A DNA stretch of 54,944 nt, taken from contig NZ_FCOQ01000031.1 of NCBI RefSeq assembly GCF_900021165.1, positions 162,208-217,151 on the forward strand. Reading direction: 5' to 3'. This stretch comes from Paenibacillus phocaeensis (GTDB lineage Bacteria > Bacillota > Bacilli > Paenibacillales > Paenibacillaceae). Positions 50,174 to 54,944 of this stretch are shown one piece after another. How positions within the stretch are numbered: position 1 is the first letter of the stretch; each line of letters begins with the position of its first letter. The notes under the pieces are model-generated. The model was given only the letters and a program-made list of their open reading frames with translations. It did no database searches and was not told where the DNA came from. The position numbers and the translations under genes were made by a program.

Positions 50174-51163
50174 TCATGTCGTCTCCCGTTCAATTAATTG
50201 GACCGGGAACGAATTCACCTTGGGCACTTCCTCCCCTTCCAGCTGTTTGACGACCAACTCGATGGTGCGTTCGCCCATCTCACGGATTGGCTGCCGGATC
50301 GTGGTTAGCTGCGGCGAAACCAACGTGGCCACTTTGACATCGTCATAGCCGATGATTTTAAGGTCGCGTGGAATGTTCCGGTCTAGCTGACGGCAGGCTT
50401 GAATCACCTCGGCGGCGATCACGTCGCTGCTGGCAAATATCCCGTCCACTTGCGGATGTTCGCTCAGGAAACGAACCACCTCGCTCGGATTGCTTGGCTG
50501 ATCGTCGTCCGTAATCTCCAGTTGCAGATGAATCGGCTTAAGGCCGGCGACGGCTAATTCCTCATCGTACCCTTGCGCTCTCGCATTGGCTAACAAGGCG
50601 CCATGATGCGGTCCACCGATGCCGCGATAGATGTAGACGGGATGTTGGCAGCCTTTATCGATGAACAACTTGGCCGCAAGCTTCCCCCCAAGGTAGTTAT
50701 CTGAAGTGACGATCGGAATATCCTCGGCCACGGTGCGGTCGAAAGAGACGATTGGCAAATTTAAATTCAAATAATGCTCAATTTCCAACCCCGAGCTGCC
50801 CATGATAATGGCGTCCACTTGATTTTTCTTCAGCATTTCGATATATTTCCGCTCTTTGGCAATGTTGCGATTCGAGTTGCAGAGCAGCAGCTTGTACCCT
50901 TCTTGATCGGCATAATATTCGAGGTAATAAGCCAATTCGCTGAAGAAAGGATGGGAAACCGCCGGAATAATCAGTCCGATCATATTCGATTTTCTGCGAA
51001 ACAAGGCGCGCGCCATCTCATTGGGCTGATAGTTTAACTCCTTCATCACCTGATGCACTTTATTACGCGTCTTCTCGCTGATATATCCCCGATTGTTAAG
51101 CACACGGGAGACGGTGGTTACGGAAACCCCCGCCCGTTCCGCCACATCTTCGATTCTGGGCAT
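50174..51163 (-). CDS. LacI family transcriptional regulator
   Basis: 329 residues from the ATG at 51163, led by AAGGTGGG; an upstream in-frame start at 51193 is less likely. The N-terminal helix-turn-helix is IEDVAERAGVSVTTVSRVLNNRGYISEKTR. The ligand domain shows FRRKSNMIGLIIPAVSHPFFSELA, IIMGSSGLEIEHYLNLNLPIVSFDRT and DGIFASSDVIAAEVIQAC. It lies between the ABC importer and the catabolic operon, all on the same strand. The conserved 16-bp palindromes at 50099 and 54462-54500 are its probable operators. Its ligand should be a sugar handled by the operon. Confidence 0.93.
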   Translation of the reverse strand: MPRIEDVAERAGVSVTTVSRVLNNRGYISEKTRNKVHQVMKELNYQPNEMARALFRRKSNMIGLIIPAVSHPFFSELAYYLEYYADQEGYKLLLCNSNRNIAKERKYIEMLKKNQVDAIIMGSSGLEIEHYLNLNLPIVSFDRTVAEDIPIVTSDNYLGGKLAAKLFIDKGCQHPVYIYRGIGGPHHGALLANARAQGYDEELAVAGLKPIHLQLEITDDDQPSNPSEVVRFLSEHPQVDGIFASSDVIAAEVIQACRQLDRNIPRDLKIIGYDDVKVATLVSPQLTTIRQPIREMGERTIELVVKQLEGEEVPKVNSFPVQLIERETT

Positions 51164-51192
51164 GAAATCCCACCTTGCCGTTTTTATAAACA

Positions 51193-51221
51193 ATTATACC
51201 CGGTTTATTCCGTTTTTTCAG
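51193..51221 (-). promoter_or_regulatory. Possible promoter of the lacI-type gene
   Basis: On the minus strand CTGAAA (51221-51216), a 17-bp spacer and TATAAT (51198-51193) lie 30-58 bp before the lacI start. No copy of the operator is present here, so the regulator is apparently not self-controlled through that site. Confidence 0.45.
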
Positions 51222-51238
51222 CCAGGCTCGCCTTCGGT

Positions 51239-52063
51239 TTATTTCAAGGCGCCTTCCGTAATCCCTTTAATGATCTGCTTCTGAAGGAACAGATAAAGCA
51301 CGAGTACCGGAATGACGGTCAGGATCAACCCGGCCATCAGCGGCGCAAAGTCCACGGAATAGGACGAGAAGAAGTTGAACGTGGACAGCGGCAGCGTCCG
51401 GTGCGCCGGAGACAGCAATACCAAGCTGGGAAGCAGATAATCGTTCCAGATCCAGAGGATATCCAAGACGATCAACGTGACGAATACCGGCTTCAGCAAA
51501 GGCAACACGATTTGAAAGAACGTCCGCAGCCGGGAGCTTCCCTCAATAAACGCGGATTCCTCCAGCTCGAAGGGAACGCCTTTGATGAAGCCGTGGAACG
51601 TAAACACGCCAAATGGTACGCCAAATCCCAGATACATGAACAATAAGGTGATTTTCGAGTCTAACAGATCCATATTTCCGTACAGCATGACCAGCGGAAT
51701 CATCAGGACCTGAAAGGGAAGGGTAAGTGACGCCAACATCACGAAGAAAATAATCGAGTTCACCTTCCATTTGAACCGGACAAACAAATATCCCGTCATC
51801 GCCGAGAAAATCAGAATGATAAAAACCGCTACGACCGTGATGATCAGGGAATTCAAGAAGCCGTGCAGAAAATCCATTTTACCGATCGCGCTCGCATAAT
51901 TCCCAAAGTGAAAGTTGGTCGGCAAAGATAACGGATTTTCGACGAACTGTTGGGTCGTCTTGAACGAGTTCATGACGATTAACAGAAACGGCGTCAGAAA
52001 GAGGAGCAGGAACAGGTAAAGCAGCGTCGTCTTCACCCCTGGCGCAATCGACCCAGCCTTCAT
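51239..52063 (-). CDS. Sugar ABC transporter permease, MalG type
   Basis: 274 residues, six membrane segments, CUT1 family. EAA-type loop: ESAFIEGSSRLRTFFQIVLPLLKP. The ATG at 52063 overlaps the MalF-type stop (TAATG) and is led by GGAGGTGG. It forms the channel with its partner; no ATPase gene is present in the operon. Confidence 0.93.
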   Translation of the reverse strand: MKAGSIAPGVKTTLLYLFLLLFLTPFLLIVMNSFKTTQQFVENPLSLPTNFHFGNYASAIGKMDFLHGFLNSLIITVVAVFIILIFSAMTGYLFVRFKWKVNSIIFFVMLASLTLPFQVLMIPLVMLYGNMDLLDSKITLLFMYLGFGVPFGVFTFHGFIKGVPFELEESAFIEGSSRLRTFFQIVLPLLKPVFVTLIVLDILWIWNDYLLPSLVLLSPAHRTLPLSTFNFFSSYSVDFAPLMAGLILTVIPVLVLYLFLQKQIIKGITEGALK

Positions 52064-52944
52064 TACGATTCCACCTCCAGTTTCTTGAGCAGGTAAGATT
52101 GCGTCAGCGCAATGATGGCGACCACCGCAAACAACACTACCGCTTCCGCTTGGCCTATCCCGTATTGATTGGACAGAAAGGCCTTTTGCACAATATGATA
52201 AGTAGCCAGTTCGGTGGAGTTAAACGGCCCTCCCTTGGTTAAGGCTAAATTGATATCGTAAGTCAAGAAGGAACGCGAAATGGAGATAAAGATACAGATG
52301 ACGGTCGCCGGGATGGACAGCGGAAGAATGATCTTCCGAATGACCGCCGAGCGATCGGCTCCATCGATGCTTGCCGCTTCCAGCACATCCCCGGGAACTC
52401 CGGAAAAGCCGGCGATGTAGATAATCATCAAGTAACCGATCAACTGCCAAGCCGTCGCGATCACCAGCGCCCAGAAGGCGGTATTCGTATCCGTCAGCCA
52501 AGAGGTTGAGAACAAGGGCCATCCATACTTATTGCCTAGATAAGGGAGCACCTGGGAGAATAACGTTTGCCACAAATAACCCAGGACAATCCCGCCGATC
52601 AGATTCGGCGTAAAGAAGCCGGTCCTTAGCCACTGCTCCCCCTTCGCTCCCGAAGTCAACGCCAGCGCAATGAAGAACGCCGCCCCGTTGGCAATCAGGA
52701 CCGTAAAGAACACATATTTGAGCGTAAACCACAGCTGGCCCAGAAACACTTTATCGCTAAACACTTCGTAGTAATTGGCAAATCCAATAAGCTCGCTATT
52801 GGCCGTTCGAACATCCCAATTCGTAAACGTCAGATACAAGCCGACGAGAAACGGAATAACCACAACGGCGGCGAAAGCAAAAATGGAGGGCCCGCCGAAC
52901 AGCAGGAACGTTCCGGCATTGGATAATACGCTTTTCTTCTTCAT
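52063..52944 (-). CDS. Sugar ABC transporter permease, MalF type
   Basis: 293 residues, six membrane segments, CUT1 family. EAA-type loop: EAASIDGADRSAVIRKIILPLSIP. The N-terminus (FGGPSIFAFAAVVVIPFLVGLYLTFTNWDV) is typical. GGGGCGGC precedes the ATG at 52944. It lies 95 bp after the solute-binding gene, beyond a stem-loop. Confidence 0.93.
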   Translation of the reverse strand: MKKKSVLSNAGTFLLFGGPSIFAFAAVVVIPFLVGLYLTFTNWDVRTANSELIGFANYYEVFSDKVFLGQLWFTLKYVFFTVLIANGAAFFIALALTSGAKGEQWLRTGFFTPNLIGGIVLGYLWQTLFSQVLPYLGNKYGWPLFSTSWLTDTNTAFWALVIATAWQLIGYLMIIYIAGFSGVPGDVLEAASIDGADRSAVIRKIILPLSIPATVICIFISISRSFLTYDINLALTKGGPFNSTELATYHIVQKAFLSNQYGIGQAEAVVLFAVVAIIALTQSYLLKKLEVES

Positions 52945-52990
52945 GTTGCCGCCCCTTTGATTACATCCATTTATTTTGATCGAGAAATGA

Positions 52991-53018
52991 GGCGGGCGAG
53001 GCGAGGCCTCCTCCCGCC
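52991..53018 (-). promoter_or_regulatory. Intercistronic stem-loop between binding protein and permease genes
   Basis: GGCGGG (52991-52996) pairs with CCCGCC (53013-53018), with GAGG/CCTC inside. There is no T-tract. In binding-protein operons such stems often lower expression of the membrane genes compared with the binding protein; here this is a suggestion from structure only. Confidence 0.45.
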
Positions 53019-53039
53019 GTCTGTCCCATCAACGAATCT

Positions 53040-54407
53040 TTATTTTTTTCCTTGATATTCCCAGTATTCTTGAACTTCGTCCGCCAGGCCCTTGCGATCG
53101 ACCTTATCGACGAGGTATTTTTGCATCGCCGCGCCTGTCTTAGCCCAGTAATCCTGCGGCAGGTAGTTGATCACGCCGATGTTCATCACTTTGCCTTGAT
53201 CGACATATTGAGATACCGCATCGGAGATGATGTTGCTGCCCTTCACTTTGACATCCTTATAAGGCATGGACAATCCCATCTGCGAAATGATCGCTTCTTG
53301 CCCTTGATCGCTTGTGACCATCCATTCGATGAACGCTTTGGCCGCTTCCTGCTGCTCCGGCGTCGATCCTGCGTTATCGATCGCAAACAATTTCGGTTCG
53401 CTGTAGGCGATTTGACTGTTGCCGTAATCGTCCGGATTGTTGCTGATCGGCACCGGAATCACGCCGAATTCCTGATCGCGTCCTTCAAGCGGCCCGACTA
53501 CCGCCCAGGTCCAATCGCCCATGAAGTAGAAGGCGGCATCGCCTTTAGCGAAATCAGCACTGTCTTTGTTATAGTCCGCCACGAGCGGGTCATTCTTCCG
53601 GGCGTTATACTTCTTCAACAGGTCAAAGGTATCCATCAGCCCGTTGAATTGCGGGTTGTCAATCAGCTTCACTTCACCGCTCTGCAAGGACTCCATGAAT
53701 TTCCGGTTGTCGTCGACACTAGCGGACTGCAAGGAGTACGCCAGACCCAGATAATGCGATCCGAGCGACCAATCCGCACCATGGATCATCACCGGCGCTT
53801 TGCCTGCCGCTTCAATCTTCTGGAACAACGCTTCCAGATCATCGCGGGTTTGGATCGAAGCCGGGTCAAAGGCGCCCCCGATCGCTTCCTCAACCACCCG
53901 TTTGTTATACAGCAAGCCGTAGCCTTGCGCAGTCCACGGGATGCCGAGGAATTTCCCATCCAGCAGCGCCCCTTCTACTGCGCCGGGTTGGGTCAGCCCT
54001 TCATATTTGGCTTTCTCCGATTCCAGGTCCAGGAAGGAATCTTTATACTGCAAAATAGTGCCCGCATCTAGGTTCGCAATGGTGGCCGGGTTGCCGGAAG
54101 CTAATAGAGACTGGAATTTCTCAATTTGCGCCCCGCCGATCGGCGTAGGAATGAGTTCAACCGTAACGTTCGGGTGAAGCTCATGATACGTTTGGAACAG
54201 CTTCTCGAATACTTCGTTGACTTCAGCCGAGGTGTTAAAGAAGGTGAGCTTCACTTCCTTCTCCGTTTGCTGCGCCGACTCACCGCCCTGATTGTTTGCC
54301 GCGGCTGGAGTATTGCTGTTAGCATCGCTGCCCTTGGAGCATGCCGCCAACAGAGACATGAGCAGAACCAGGCAAATCGTCATTTTTAACCCTTTCGATT
54401 TCTTCAA
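53040..54407 (-). CDS. Sugar-binding lipoprotein of the sucrose-type importer
   Basis: 455 residues, extracellular solute-binding protein family 1. The signal peptide MKKSKGLKMTICLVLLMSLL ends in the lipobox LAAC. Typical internal segments: GNPATIANLDAGTILQYKD, GIPWTAQGYGLLYNKRVVEE, and DAAFYFMGDWTWAVVGPLEG. The start is a TTG at 54407 preceded by AGGGGGAAGGG; an ATG at 54383 is possible but would shorten the charged n-region. First gene of the importer operon (binding protein, MalF, MalG) behind a double LacI-type operator. Confidence 0.92.
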   Translation of the reverse strand: MKKSKGLKMTICLVLLMSLLAACSKGSDANSNTPAAANNQGGESAQQTEKEVKLTFFNTSAEVNEVFEKLFQTYHELHPNVTVELIPTPIGGAQIEKFQSLLASGNPATIANLDAGTILQYKDSFLDLESEKAKYEGLTQPGAVEGALLDGKFLGIPWTAQGYGLLYNKRVVEEAIGGAFDPASIQTRDDLEALFQKIEAAGKAPVMIHGADWSLGSHYLGLAYSLQSASVDDNRKFMESLQSGEVKLIDNPQFNGLMDTFDLLKKYNARKNDPLVADYNKDSADFAKGDAAFYFMGDWTWAVVGPLEGRDQEFGVIPVPISNNPDDYGNSQIAYSEPKLFAIDNAGSTPEQQEAAKAFIEWMVTSDQGQEAIISQMGLSMPYKDVKVKGSNIISDAVSQYVDQGKVMNIGVINYLPQDYWAKTGAAMQKYLVDKVDRKGLADEVQEYWEYQGKK

Positions 54408-54457
54408 GACCCTTCCCCCTAATCCTCATTTGTATGCGCCTTCATGATCTGCGCACC

Positions 54458-54504
54458 TTTATGATAACCGGTTGACATATATTGTGTCAACCGGTTATCA
54501 TAAA
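54458..54504. promoter_or_regulatory. Symmetrical double LacI-type operator with promoter
   Basis: Two operators in opposite orientation, TGATAACCGGTTGACA (54462-54477) and TGTCAACCGGTTATCA (54485-54500), lie within perfect 20-bp inverted arms (54458-54477 and 54485-54504) around a 7-bp centre. On the minus strand TTGACA (54490-54485) and TATCAT (54466-54461) with an 18-bp spacer form the importer promoter, so each operator covers one promoter box. By symmetry the plus strand holds the same promoter, though no gene lies in that direction. Confidence 0.85.
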
Positions 54505-54603
54505 TCGCCTTCGCAGCCTCCAATCCAGCGTCCCCTTCTCCTCCCCCTTCATAAAAAAATCGACTCGAGCGAATCCCCCATGCGCCCGGGCCGATTGGTT
54601 TGC

Positions 54604-54944
54604 TCACTTATCCGGTTGATCGGCGGCATGAGCGGGAATCCAGCCTGCCAGCACCGCTCCGCCTTCCTCATGGTTGCTTGCGGCAAGTTCGCCGCCGTGT
54701 TGCCTTATGATTCTTTGCGAAATGGTCAAGCCTAACCCGCTGCCGCCGGTCGAACGGTTTCTTGAAGCTTCCCCTCGATAGAGCGGTTCAAAGACGTGCT
54801 TCAGTTCCTCTGCGGAGAACCCCGGTCCCGTATCACGGACCGCAAACCTAATTTTGCCGTCGTCTTTATGGCATTGAACGGTGATTTCCCCGCCGATGGG
54901 TGTATGTCTGACGGCATTCTCCAGAATGTTGTTCATCGCCCGTT
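54604..54944 (-). CDS. Sensor histidine kinase, C-terminal part (runs off the right edge)
   Basis: About 113 residues, the end of an ATP-binding HATPase_c domain. RAMNNILENAVRHTPIGG is the N box, VRDTGPGFSAEELKHVFEPLYRGE the G1/F region and GGSGLGLTISQRIIRQHGGEL the G2 box. It ends with a short tail (HAADQPDK). Typical of an OmpR-type two-component kinase whose partner would lie upstream, outside the window. Downstream on the minus strand a T7 stretch at 54559-54553 might belong to a weak terminator. Confidence 0.88.
   Translation of the reverse strand, partial: RAMNNILENAVRHTPIGGEITVQCHKDDGKIRFAVRDTGPGFSAEELKHVFEPLYRGEASRNRSTGGSGLGLTISQRIIRQHGGELAASNHEEGGAVLAGWIPAHAADQPDK

Noticed and set aside
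54419..54607. 62-codon minus-strand frame overlapping the kinase end and the operator palindrome
   Set aside because: It has no proper start signal and its residues come from the palindrome read through; the promoter and operators explain the sequence better.

Overview
The window comes from the chromosome of an endospore-forming, moderately GC-rich Firmicute, most likely Paenibacillus or a close relative. The reasons are AGGAGG-type ribosome binding sites with frequent TTG/GTG starts, a tricistronic-type Ger germinant receptor operon, the sporulation genes ytrH/ytrI, an array of YheC/YheD coat-associated ATP-grasp genes, and two MsmX-dependent-type sugar ABC operons that lack their own ATPase. 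No rRNA, tRNA, CRISPR array, prophage or insertion sequence was seen.

Layout. 1-6126: dnaE (cut by the left edge), then ytrH-ytrI, a 0.5-kb AT-rich spacer holding two identical 73-bp elements, ytpI, and the convergent ytoI. 6179-12467: an anaerobic block of ywiC, a three-gene DUF2249 operon, a radical SAM/SPASM gene with hemY, and an ilvB without its small subunit. FNR-type palindromes sit about 41 bp upstream of the predicted start points in three intergenic regions, two of them divergent, and the distant hcp gene (30853) has the same arrangement. 12575-15465: a small membrane protein, yheA and yheB, separated by a 0.95-kb non-coding stretch full of short tandem repeats. 15706-22404: five YheC/YheD-family ATP-grasp genes in a row, alternating long and short, with a GNAT acetyltransferase inserted before the last. 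22447-24609: an MFS transporter preceded by a previously unlisted 33-codon leader ORF and a hairpin that hides the transporter ribosome binding site, then a HAD phosphatase. 24683-28721: a GerA-C-D-B type germinant receptor operon. 28846-35838: a YfcE-type phosphodiesterase, an ApbE lipoprotein, hcp, and a LysR regulator divergent from a carboxylesterase and a TauE-type permease. 35905-44233: CueP-like protein, Nif3-like protein, LplB/LplC permeases, solute-binding lipoprotein, and a YesN/YesM-type two-component system. 44353-54407: a sucrose-type catabolic region with sucrose phosphorylase, fructokinase, three extra hydrolases, a LacI regulator and an ABC importer. 54604-54944: the end of another histidine kinase.

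How they work together. The FNR-type sites suggest one oxygen- or redox-responsive regulator controlling ywiC, the DUF2249 operon, haem synthesis, ilvB and hcp. In the sucrose region the same 16-bp LacI-type operator occurs twice upstream of the importer and once upstream of the catabolic operon, each time overlapping promoter elements. This fits a single local repressor controlling uptake and phosphorolysis of an alpha-glucosyl-fructose sugar. All functional statements are from reading the sequence and family knowledge; no database search was run.
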